Source: CADEEN01 sp963706685
GTDB lineage: Bacteria; Pseudomonadota; Gammaproteobacteria; Burkholderiales; Burkholderiaceae_C
DNA: 64,000 bases
Assembly (NCBI GenBank): GCA_963706685.1
Contig: CAVPMY010000016.1
Coordinates: forward strand, 62,001-126,000
Direction: 5' to 3'
The notes beneath the pieces were generated by a model. The model searched no databases and was not told the origin of the DNA. It worked only from the letters and a program-made list of their open reading frames with translations. The position numbers and the translations under genes were made by a program. Positions 57,324 through 64,000 of this stretch are shown in pieces; within the stretch, counting starts at the first letter, position 1; every line of letters begins with the position of its first letter.

Positions 57324-58694
57324 TCATCCCTTGAGGGTCTGTTCCAGCACGTGCAGTTGCTGGTTCAGCTCGGTGTTCTTCGTCCGCTCGCCGCCGATCT
57401 TGCGCACCGCATGCAGCACCGTGGTGTGGTCGCGGCCACCGAAGCTGTCGCCGATCTCGGGCAGGCTTTTCTGCGTCATCTCCTTGGCCAGGTACATCGC
57501 GATCTGCCGCGGCCGGGCGATCGAGGCCGGGCGCTTCTTGCTGTACATGTCGGCGACCTTGATCTTGTAGAAGTCGGCCACCGTCTTCTGGATGTTCTCG
57601 ATGCCGATCTGCCGGTTCTGGATCGACAGCAGGTCTCGAAGCGCCTCTCGCGCCAGGCCGATCGCCACTTCCTTCTGCGAAAAACGGGCGTAGGCAATCA
57701 CCTTGCGCAGCGCACCTTCGAGTTCACGAACGTTGGCGCGTACGTTCTTGGCAATGAAAAAAGCCACGTCCTCGGGCATCTCCGAGCCTTCGGCCACGGC
57801 CTTGCGGATCAGGATGGCGACGCGCATTTCCAACTCCGGCGGTTCGATGGCCACCGTCAGCCCGGAGTCGAAGCGCGAGGTCAGGCGCTCGTCGATGTCG
57901 ACCAGACCCTTGGGGTAGGTGTCACTGGTCATGATGATGTGGGCGCGTTTTGCCAGCAGCGCCTCGAAGGCATTGAAGAACTCCTCCTGCGTGCGGTCCT
58001 TGCCGGCGAAGAACTGCACGTCGTCGATCAGCAGCAGGTCGAGCGAGTGGTACTTGGCCTTGAGTTCATCGAAGGTCTTGCGCTGGTAGTTCTTGACGAC
58101 GTCGCTGATGAACTGTTCGGCGTGCAGGTACAGCACGCGCGCATCCGGCCGGTCTTTGAGCAGCGCATTGCCCACGGCGTGGACCAGGTGCGTCTTGCCC
58201 AGGCCGACGCCACCGTAGATGAACAGCGGGTTGTACATATGGCCGGGGTTGCCGGCAACGTGCAGCGCTGCCGTCCGGGCCATCTGGTTGGCGCGACCTG
58301 CCACCAGCGAGTCGAACGTCAGCGCCGCATTGAGACGATGCATCGGCAGCGCTGCAGCCCGCGCACTCGACTCGGCGGCCCGTGCCAGGGCAGAAGGCAG
58401 CGCGGCCAGCGCGGGCGCACCGGCAATTGGCTTGGCCGTCGCGGGCACCAGATGCAGTTGCAACGACACCGGCTGCCCGGCCAGGCGCGTCAACACGTCC
58501 TCGATGCGGCCTGCATATTGCGAGCGGATCCAGTCGAGCTTGAAGCGGTTGGGCACGCGCAGCGACACCACCGCGGACTGCCCGTTGATGGCCACATCGG
58601 CCGGCGGCAGTGGGCGGATCCAGGTATTGAATTGCTGTTCGGGCAGTTCAGCGGCCAGTTGCTCGCAACCGCGCTGCCAGAGATCGTCGCTCAT
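57324..58694 (-). CDS. dnaA: Chromosomal replication initiator protein DnaA
   Basis: 456 residues from ATG 58694 (TTG 58703 lies in frame just upstream). Domain I (DDLWQRGCEQLAAELPEQQFNTWIRPL), linker, AAA+ domain with GGVGLGKTHLVHAVGN and LLIDDVQFFAGKDRTQEEFF, and domain IV DNA-binding helices with SIARPRQIAMYLAKEMTQKSLPEIGDSFGGRDHTTVLHAVRKI. Binds DnaA boxes and opens oriC. First gene of dnaA-dnaN-gyrB, divergent from rpmH. Confidence 0.97.
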   Translation of the reverse strand: MSDDLWQRGCEQLAAELPEQQFNTWIRPLPPADVAINGQSAVVSLRVPNRFKLDWIRSQYAGRIEDVLTRLAGQPVSLQLHLVPATAKPIAGAPALAALPSALARAAESSARAAALPMHRLNAALTFDSLVAGRANQMARTAALHVAGNPGHMYNPLFIYGGVGLGKTHLVHAVGNALLKDRPDARVLYLHAEQFISDVVKNYQRKTFDELKAKYHSLDLLLIDDVQFFAGKDRTQEEFFNAFEALLAKRAHIIMTSDTYPKGLVDIDERLTSRFDSGLTVAIEPPELEMRVAILIRKAVAEGSEMPEDVAFFIAKNVRANVRELEGALRKVIAYARFSQKEVAIGLAREALRDLLSIQNRQIGIENIQKTVADFYKIKVADMYSKKRPASIARPRQIAMYLAKEMTQKSLPEIGDSFGGRDHTTVLHAVRKIGGERTKNTELNQQLHVLEQTLKG

Positions 58695-58763
58695 TGTGGA
58701 CAAGTTCTTTTGGAGCGGCGCGAGTGTAGTCCAGCCAAGGCCTCCCGACGAGGTTTATCCACA
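58695..58763. promoter_or_regulatory. DnaA boxes in the dnaA-rpmH interval
   Basis: A perfect TTATCCACA at 58755-58763 and TTGTCCACA (complement of 58695-58703, one mismatch) directly before the dnaA ATG. Two boxes in this position fit autoregulation of dnaA by DnaA; they could also belong to an origin split across dnaA. Confidence 0.7.
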
Positions 58764-58815
58764 GTTTTTTGACCTTCCAGCCAGGCGGCACTGAGGGCGC
58801 TGGAGGAGGCGCTCG

Positions 58816-58844
58816 TTGACCGGCTATCCTGTTCATGATGCAAT
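58816..58844 (+). promoter_or_regulatory. Possible rpmH promoter
   Basis: TTGACC (58816-58821), 17-bp spacer, TGCAAT (58839-58844): 5/6 and 4/6 matches. It is about 80 bp upstream of the rpmH start, a normal leader length for a ribosomal-protein operon. Confidence 0.4.
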
Positions 58845-58922
58845 CGCGGGTTTCGCCGAAGCGCCGCGCGCCCTTCCCAAACGCCAACCGGACGTCCCTC
58901 GGACACACATCGGATACAAGCC

Positions 58923-59057
58923 ATGAAACGCACCTACCAAGCCTCGAAGACGCGACGCGCCCGTACCCACGGCTTTCTCGTGCGCATGAAGACCCGCGGC
59001 GGCCGCGCCGTCATCAACGCTCGTCGCGCCAAGGGCCGCAAGCGCCTCGCGGTCTGA
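58923..59057 (+). CDS. rpmH: 50S ribosomal protein L34
   Basis: 44 residues, MKRTYQASKTRRARTHGFL then VRMKTRGGRAVINARRAKGRKRLAV: an unmistakable L34, full length. First gene of rpmH-rnpA-yidD-yidC, divergent from dnaA. Confidence 0.97.
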   Translation: MKRTYQASKTRRARTHGFLVRMKTRGGRAVINARRAKGRKRLAV

Positions 59058-59077
59058 AGGAGCGGCCGCCAGCGGCC

Positions 59078-59554
59078 GTGACGGATAAAGCGCCGGTGCT
59101 GCGAAGCAAGCCAGGGCCGCCCTGGCTTGCTCTCGGCGGCAACGCATTGAAAGCGCTGCTGACTGCCCCCACCGCCGCAAAGACCACGCACTTTGTCTTG
59201 CAGGTGGCTGCCGACCAGCAAGTATTGAAGAAGTTACCCACTGGCACCGCACCAGACCGGACTGAATCTGTGGATAACTCGCTTCCCACGGTCCCAGTGG
59301 CTGCTCAGCCGATCGGCCTGGCCTTGGTTGTGCCCAAGCGCCACGCCAGGCGAGCGGCCACACGCAATCTGGTCAAGCGCCAGATGCGCGAAGCCGTGCG
59401 CCGCCGAACGGCGGATTGGGCGGGTCGCCAACTGCTGATCCGCCAACGCGGGGCGTTCGACCCGAAGCAATTTCCGAGCGCCGCATCGGCAGCGCTGCGC
59501 GAGGCCGTGCGCGGTGAACTCGACGCGCTGTTTGCGATGGCGACCACAGGATGA
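59078..59554 (+). CDS. rnpA: Ribonuclease P protein component
   Basis: 158 residues from GTG 59078. The RNR motif is KRHARRAATRNLVKRQMREAVRRR, and a central GLALVVPKRHA precedes it. It binds the RNase P RNA and matures tRNA 5' ends. The N-terminal ~35 residues are long for the family, so GTG 59096 is a possible start; the AAGGAG at 59057 overlaps the rpmH stop and sits far from either. The yidD gene overlaps the stop by ATGA. Confidence 0.9.
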   Translation: MTDKAPVLRSKPGPPWLALGGNALKALLTAPTAAKTTHFVLQVAADQQVLKKLPTGTAPDRTESVDNSLPTVPVAAQPIGLALVVPKRHARRAATRNLVKRQMREAVRRRTADWAGRQLLIRQRGAFDPKQFPSAASAALREAVRGELDALFAMATTG

Positions 59555-59826
59555 GCGCGCACGAACCGGCCGTCTGGCCGCGGCGCCTGCTGGCCGCGCC
59601 TATCCGCGCCTACCGATACTTCCTCAGCCCGTGGCTCGGCAGCGCCTGCCGTTTCGAGCCCACGTGCTCGCGCTATGCCCTCGATGCGCTCGAGCAACAT
59701 GGCGCAGCAGCAGGCGCTTACTTGGCTGCGCGACGTGTGCTGCGGTGCCACCCCTGGTGCGACGGCGGCCATGATCCTGTGCCGCCCGGCCCTGTTTCGT
59801 TGACCCACAAGAGCCCTTCCTCATGA
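59551..59826 (+). CDS. yidD: Membrane protein insertion efficiency factor YidD
   Basis: 91 residues. PIRAYRYFLSPWLGSACRFEPTCSRYALDAL and VLRCHPWCDGGHDPVP are the family signature with its conserved Cys. Assists YidC-dependent membrane insertion. Overlaps rnpA and yidC by ATGA. Confidence 0.94.
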   Translation: MSAHEPAVWPRRLLAAPIRAYRYFLSPWLGSACRFEPTCSRYALDALEQHGAAAGAYLAARRVLRCHPWCDGGHDPVPPGPVSLTHKSPSS

Positions 59827-61511
59827 CCGATATCCGACGCACCCTCTTGTGGATGGTGTTCACCATGTCCCTCGTCTTCTTGTGGGACGCCTGGAACAAG
59901 CACACCGGCCAACCGTCTTGGTTCTCGCCGACACCGCCGCACACTGCGGCCAGTGCGCCGCCCGGCGCCGCACCAAGTGCGGCACCGGGTGGCGCCCCGC
60001 AGACCGGTATTCCCGCCGCGGCAGCCGTGCCCGGCAGCAGCACTGCAGCCGCGGCCGCGGCGACACCAGCGGCCGCGGCGACGAGCGGTGAACAAACCGT
60101 CATCACCACCGATCTGGTCAAGGCCACGTTCGACAGCGTCGGCGGCAGCCTCGTGCGGCTGGAACTGCTGCGGCACGGCGATGCCGAAGACCGCAAGCGC
60201 AAGGTCATCCTGTTCGACAACAGCACGGAGCGCGTGTACAGGACTCAAAGCGGCTTGGCTACCCAGCCTGGGCTGAGCTTGCCCAATCACGTCAGCCGCA
60301 TGACGCGCACCGACGGGCCTACCGTCCTGGCTGCTGGAGATAAGGAAATCGCGGTCCGTTTCGAGGCGGTGGGTGAAAACGGCGTCAAGCTGATCAAGAC
60401 CTACACCTTCGCACGCGGCAGCTACCTGATCGGCGTCAAACACGAGGTTGTCAACGGCACCGCCGCCAGCTTGGCGCCCTACCTTTACCTGGGACTCGAA
60501 CGCGACGGCAACCCCGTGCGCGGCGAGTCGAAGTGGTACTTCACCTTCACTGGTCCGGCCCTCTACACCGAGGCGAAGAAGTACGAAAAAATCGACTTCG
60601 CGGACATCGAGAAGGGCAAGACCGGCCATGCGACAAGCGCCAACGACGGCTGGATCGCGATGGTTCAGCACTACTTCGTCTCGGCTTGGTTGGTGCCAGC
60701 GGGCACTCCCCGGTCGTTCAACTCTTTGAAGATGGACACCAATCTGTATGCCGTGCAGATGATGCTGCCATTGGGTGACATTGCACCGGGGACGACAAAG
60801 ACTCACGATGCCAAACTCTTTGCCGGCCCGCAGGAAGAGCACAAGCTCGAAGCCATGGCGCCCGGCCTCGAACTGGTCAAGGACTATGGCTGGTTCACGG
60901 TGCTGTCCAAGCCCTTGTTCTGGGTGCTCGACCAGCTGCACAAGCTGCTAGAAAACTGGGGTTGGTCGATCGTCGCCTTGGTGGTGCTGCTCAAGATCGC
61001 GTTTTATTGGCTCAACGCCAGCGCCTACCGCTCGATGGGCAAGATGAAGGCGCTGGCGCCGCGCATCACCGACATGCGCGAGCGCTACAAGGACAAGCCG
61101 CAGCTGATGCAGCAGGAGATGATGCGCATCTACCGCGAGGAAAAGGTCAACCCGCTCGGCGGTTGCCTGCCGATCGTCGCCCAGATGCCGTTTTTCATCG
61201 CCCTGTACTGGGTGCTGCTGTCGTCGGTGGAAATGCGCGACGCGCCGTGGATCGGCTGGATCCACGACCTGTCCGTGCCCGACCCGTTCTTCGTGCTGCC
61301 ACTGCTGATGACGGCGTCGTCGTTGTTCCAGGTCTGGTTGCAACCCGCGCCGGCCGACCCGATGCAGGCCAAGATGATGTGGATGATGCCGCTGATCTTC
61401 GGCATCATGTTCTTCTTCTTCCCGGCTGGCCTGGTGCTGTACTGGCTGACGAACAACATCCTGTCGATCGCACAGCAGTGGTGGATCAATCGCCAGCTTG
61501 GCGTGAAGTGA
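59823..61511 (+). CDS. yidC: Membrane protein insertase YidC
   Basis: 562 residues. An N-terminal anchor (TLLWMVFTMSLVFLWDAW), an unusually Ala/Pro-rich linker (about residues 40-90), the periplasmic beta domain, then five C-terminal spans with ALVVLLKIAFYWLNASAYRSMGKM, the hydrophilic groove region (LGGCLPIVAQMPFFIALYWVL) and a basic C-terminus. Inserts and folds inner-membrane proteins. Confidence 0.96.
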   Translation: MTDIRRTLLWMVFTMSLVFLWDAWNKHTGQPSWFSPTPPHTAASAPPGAAPSAAPGGAPQTGIPAAAAVPGSSTAAAAAATPAAAATSGEQTVITTDLVKATFDSVGGSLVRLELLRHGDAEDRKRKVILFDNSTERVYRTQSGLATQPGLSLPNHVSRMTRTDGPTVLAAGDKEIAVRFEAVGENGVKLIKTYTFARGSYLIGVKHEVVNGTAASLAPYLYLGLERDGNPVRGESKWYFTFTGPALYTEAKKYEKIDFADIEKGKTGHATSANDGWIAMVQHYFVSAWLVPAGTPRSFNSLKMDTNLYAVQMMLPLGDIAPGTTKTHDAKLFAGPQEEHKLEAMAPGLELVKDYGWFTVLSKPLFWVLDQLHKLLENWGWSIVALVVLLKIAFYWLNASAYRSMGKMKALAPRITDMRERYKDKPQLMQQEMMRIYREEKVNPLGGCLPIVAQMPFFIALYWVLLSSVEMRDAPWIGWIHDLSVPDPFFVLPLLMTASSLFQVWLQPAPADPMQAKMMWMMPLIFGIMFFFFPAGLVLYWLTNNILSIAQQWWINRQLGVK

Positions 61512-61560
61512 ATGCGGGATTTCGTGTGGAAGACACAACCTAGGGGGGCATGACCCAAAC

Positions 61561-61677
61561 GGGGGGTTGAGCCGCGTTCGGATCGCGACGACCATCGGCG
61601 CATGCGGGGATGACTCGGCGTGCGCTCGGTAAGAGGAGCACAGCGTCCGGCTCGGGAGCCAGAACTCAACTCCCCCC
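61561..61677. other. Structured region upstream of mnmE
   Basis: GGGGGGTTGAG (61561-61571) can pair with CTCAACTCCCCCC (61665-61677) with one bulge, enclosing three smaller hairpins: CGCG stems at 61573-61587, GCGCATGC/GCGTGCGC at 61598-61625 (one G-U) and GGCT/AGCC at 61649-61660. It resembles a multi-branched RNA ending near ...GCGCCA, but it lacks a tRNA T-arm consensus. It may be a structured leader of mnmE or chance folding in GC-rich DNA. Confidence 0.35.
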
Positions 61678-61686
61678 GCGCCATTC

Positions 61687-61734
61687 AACGAAGCAGGCAC
61701 CGGGCGATGACAATCCCCCGGTGCCTGCTTCGTT
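61687..61734 (+). terminator. 18-bp perfect inverted repeat at the mnmE start, followed by T's
   Basis: AACGAAGCAGGCACCGGG (61687-61704), 12-nt loop, exact complement at 61717-61734, then TT. With the two T's inside the arm the transcript ends ...GTTTT. It has the form of an intrinsic terminator for the yidC operon, but the right arm includes the GTG I take as the mnmE start. Confidence 0.75.
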
Positions 61735-63142
61735 TTCAGAGCCTCCGAACGACCCCATCGCGGCCATTGCCACCGCGCCCGGCCGCGGCGCGGTCGGCAT
61801 CGTGCGGGTCTCGGGCCGTGACCTCGCGGCGCTCGGCCGGGCCATCACCGGCCGCGCGCTGACGCCGCGCGTCGCGCACTACGGCCCGCTGCGTGATGCC
61901 CAGGGCGCTGCCATCGACCAGGGCCTGGCGCTGTTCTTCCCGGCGCCGCATTCCTACACCGGCGAAGACGTGCTCGAGTTGCAGGCCCATGGCGGCCCGG
62001 TGGTGTTGCAGCTCTTGCTTGCGCGCTGCCTCGAAGCCGCCGCGACGCTTGACGCCGCGGCCGGCCGCGCTATCGCGCCGCGCCTGCGCCTGGCGCAGCC
62101 TGGAGAGTTCACGCTGCGTGCGTTCCTGAACGACAAGATCGACCTGGCTCAGGCTGAGGCGGTGGCCGACCTGATCGACGCCCACACCGAAGCCGCTGCA
62201 CGATCGGCGTCGCGATCGCTGACCGGCGCACTGTCGCGCGAGGTCGAGGCGCTGGCCGATGCGCTCGTCGCGCTGCGCACACTGGTCGAAGCCACGCTCG
62301 ATTTTCCGGACGAGGAGATCGACTTTCTCGAGAAGGCCGACGCGCGAGGCCGGCTGGACGCCATCGCCAACGAACTCGAACGGGTGATCGAGCGCACGCG
62401 CCAAGGCGCGCTCTTGTCCGAAGGCATGACGGTGGTGCTGGCCGGTCAACCCAACGTCGGCAAGAGCTCGCTGCTCAACGCCCTGGCCGGCGCCGAACTG
62501 GCCATCGTGACGCCGATTCCCGGCACGACGCGCGACAAGATCGGCCAGACGATCCAGATCGAAGGCGTGCCGGTGCATGTGGTCGACACGGCCGGGCTGC
62601 GCGATGCCGATGCCGCCGCACTCGACGAAGTGGAGCGCATCGGCATCGCGCGCAGTTGGGGCGAAATCGACGGCGCCGACGCGGTCGTCTTCCTGCATGA
62701 CCTGACGCGCGCGGGCCAGGCCGACTACGAAGCCGGTGAACGCGCCGTGCAGGCCCGGCTTGGTGAGCCGGCGCGCGTGCTGCATGTCTTCAACAAGTGC
62801 GACGCCAGCTGCGCCGCGCCCGCAGGCCCCGGGCTGCGGATTTCTGCGCTGACCGGCGACGGCCTGGTCGAGTTGCGACGCGCGCTGCTCGAGCGGGCCG
62901 GCTGGCACGCCAGCCCGCCAGGCGATATCTACATCGCGCGCACGCGCCACGTGCAAGCGTTGCGGCGCACCCGCGAGCATGTGGCCGCGGCACAGGTACT
63001 GGCCGCGCGCGCCGATGCCGCGCTCGACCTGCTGGCCGAGGAAATGCGCCTGGCGCACCACGCCCTCGGCGAGATCACCGGCCGCTGGAGCGCCGACGAT
63101 CTGCTGGGTGAAATTTTCGGCCGCTTTTGCATCGGCAAGTGA
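61721..63142 (+). CDS. mnmE: tRNA modification GTPase MnmE
   Basis: 473 residues from GTG 61721. PIAAIATAPGRGAVGIVRVSG and LNDKIDLAQAEAVADLIDA in the N-terminal domain; GTPase motifs GQPNVGKSS (G1), TPIPGTTRD (G2) and DTAGLRDAD (G3); C-terminal GRFCIGK with the conserved Cys. With MnmG it makes cmnm5U34. The start is uncertain: ATG 61610 is in frame but the intervening 37 codons do not look like MnmE, and GTG 61721 lies in the right arm of the 18-bp inverted repeat. Confidence 0.93.
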   Translation: MPASFSEPPNDPIAAIATAPGRGAVGIVRVSGRDLAALGRAITGRALTPRVAHYGPLRDAQGAAIDQGLALFFPAPHSYTGEDVLELQAHGGPVVLQLLLARCLEAAATLDAAAGRAIAPRLRLAQPGEFTLRAFLNDKIDLAQAEAVADLIDAHTEAAARSASRSLTGALSREVEALADALVALRTLVEATLDFPDEEIDFLEKADARGRLDAIANELERVIERTRQGALLSEGMTVVLAGQPNVGKSSLLNALAGAELAIVTPIPGTTRDKIGQTIQIEGVPVHVVDTAGLRDADAAALDEVERIGIARSWGEIDGADAVVFLHDLTRAGQADYEAGERAVQARLGEPARVLHVFNKCDASCAAPAGPGLRISALTGDGLVELRRALLERAGWHASPPGDIYIARTRHVQALRRTREHVAAAQVLAARADAALDLLAEEMRLAHHALGEITGRWSADDLLGEIFGRFCIGK

Positions 63143-63221
63143 TTGCCTATCCCGCGACTGCGCGGTTGTACCGGACGGGTTGCACTGCCAATAATCGGCC
63201 GCTCGATAATCCACGACCGCC

Positions 63222-63686
63222 ATGTCCATCCAGACGCTCCACGAAGCGGTGCAATCGCTCAATGCGCCTGACGCATTCAAGCCACGTTTTACCCCGGAGC
63301 AATGGCGTATTTTCGAGGCCTTCCTGACGCGCCACGAGGTCCGCGGCGGCGACTTGCTGGTCAAGCAAGGCGACCACGACCGCACGATGTACCTGCTCGA
63401 AAGCGGCACGCTGCAGGTCTTCACGCAGCCGCCGAAGTCCGGCGGACGGCTGTCGATCCTGCGCCCAGGCTCGGTCGTCGGCGAGGCCGGCCTGTTCAGC
63501 GACCAGCCGCGCATGGCCAATGTCGAGGCCATGGGTCCGTGCATCGTCTGGGCGTTGCGAGGCACGCGCTATGAAGAGCTGGCGGCGCGCAACGCGCCGC
63601 TGGCGCTCGAAATGGTGCGCGCCGCCGCGGCGCTGATGGGGGTGCGCATGCGGGCCAACATCGAACATGGCCAGGCTGTTTCCTAG
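63222..63686 (+). CDS. Cyclic-nucleotide-binding domain protein
   Basis: 154 residues from ATG 63222. A single cNMP-binding beta-roll: GGDLLVKQGDHDRTMYLLESGTLQVF, then GSVVGEAGLFSDQPRMANVEAMGPC, the phosphate-binding cassette (GEAGLFSDQPRMANV, with Arg). No HTH, kinase or channel domain follows. It may bind cAMP/cGMP or only share the fold. Tail-to-tail with apt. Confidence 0.82.
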   Translation: MSIQTLHEAVQSLNAPDAFKPRFTPEQWRIFEAFLTRHEVRGGDLLVKQGDHDRTMYLLESGTLQVFTQPPKSGGRLSILRPGSVVGEAGLFSDQPRMANVEAMGPCIVWALRGTRYEELAARNAPLALEMVRAAAALMGVRMRANIEHGQAVS

Positions 63687-63709
63687 GCCGGGGCTGCGGC
63701 GGCGGCTGC

Positions 63710-64000
63710 TCAGTGGGCGGTGAAGTCAACCAGGGTGAAGATCGACAAGCCCGCCGCACGCAGTCGCTGTGATCCGCCGAGTTCCGGCAAATCCACGATC
63801 GCCGCGCCTTCGATCACCGTTGCGCCTAGGCGTTCGAGCAGACGGTGCCCGGCCATCATCGTGCCGCCCGTGGCAATGAGGTCATCGAGCAGCAGCACGC
63901 GCTCGCCGGCGCGCACTGCGTCGGAGTGCATCTCCACCGTTGCGCTGCCGTACTCGAGTTCGTAGGTTTCCTCGACGGTTGCGAACGGCAGCTTGCCTTT
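63710..64000 (-). CDS. apt: Adenine phosphoribosyltransferase (C-terminal part; continues beyond the window)
   Basis: About 97 codons are visible, running off the right edge. KLPFATVEETYELEYGSATVEMHSD, then the PRPP-binding motif LLLDDLIATGGTMMAG and AAIVDLPELGGSQRL, typical of Apt. It salvages adenine to AMP. The stop is at 63710. Confidence 0.93.
   Translation of the reverse strand, partial: KGKLPFATVEETYELEYGSATVEMHSDAVRAGERVLLLDDLIATGGTMMAGHRLLERLGATVIEGAAIVDLPELGGSQRLRAAGLSIFTLVDFTAH

Noticed and set aside
61561..61683. tRNA or tmRNA ending in GCGCCA upstream of mnmE
   Set aside because: The region folds into several hairpins but has no GTTCRA T-loop, no 7-bp acceptor and no tag-peptide frame, so I list it only as a structured region.

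Overview
The window is GC-rich, densely packed beta-proteobacterial DNA. It carries the chromosome-origin neighbourhood: dnaA-dnaN-gyrB on the minus strand, divergent from rpmH-rnpA-yidD-yidC-mnmE, with mnmG-rsmG about 28 kb away. Gene order and protein types fit the order Burkholderiales (Rubrivivax/Leptothrix/Methylibium-like). I infer this from gene content, not from a search.

Layout. (1) 1-2.8 kb: an imuA-imuB DNA-damage mutagenesis operon behind a perfect LexA box, then small envelope genes. (2) 3.0-27.0 kb: a complete aryl-polyene (APE) pigment locus in four transcription blocks, almost every junction being an ATGA/GTGA overlap. Plus-strand blocks 3.0-14.3 and 15.4-19.8 kb carry ACP, membrane protein, acyl-ACP ligase fused to a dehydratase, acyltransferase, LolA-like carrier, MMPL exporter, deacetylase, methyltransferase, two ketosynthase/chain-length-factor pairs, dehydratase, ketoreductase and a halogenase-like flavoprotein. 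The minus block 24.6-19.8 kb carries a flavin halogenase, a XanB2-type chorismatase, a MipA-like porin, a PlsC-like acyltransferase and a GT2. The plus block 24.7-27.0 kb carries a PAP2 phosphatase, a second ACP and a third ketosynthase. XanB2 would supply the hydroxybenzoate starter and the halogenase(s) could halogenate the aryl head, so the product should be xanthomonadin-like. (3) 27.4-30.0 kb: rsmG-mnmG, without the usual parAB beside them. (4) 30.3-35.2 kb: a small export system, namely a LuxR-family regulator with an atypical ligand pocket, a 59-residue peptide with a double-glycine leader, an HlyD-type fusion protein and a C39-peptidase ABC transporter, with a divergent unknown gene. 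This is my best candidate for an undescribed system. (5) 35.2-53.3 kb: housekeeping and accessory genes (NatAB-like exporter with a secreted hydrolase, GST, an exported deaminase, ankyrin protein, thioredoxin-fold protein, pirin, FadH, membrane phosphoesterase, a lysine-catabolic pair with an Lrp regulator, and a probably leaderless small DNA-binding gene). (6) 53.4-63.1 kb: the origin region; the dnaA-dnaN gap carries several DnaA-box-like sites. (7) 63.2-64.0 kb: a cNMP-binding protein and the 3' part of apt.

Five apparent single-base (+1) frameshifts occur, all in the first 21 kb. They hit an envelope gene, both acyltransferases (one of them twice) and the MMPL exporter. They are either sequence errors or decay of the export/acylation side of the pigment pathway; the core polyketide genes are intact.
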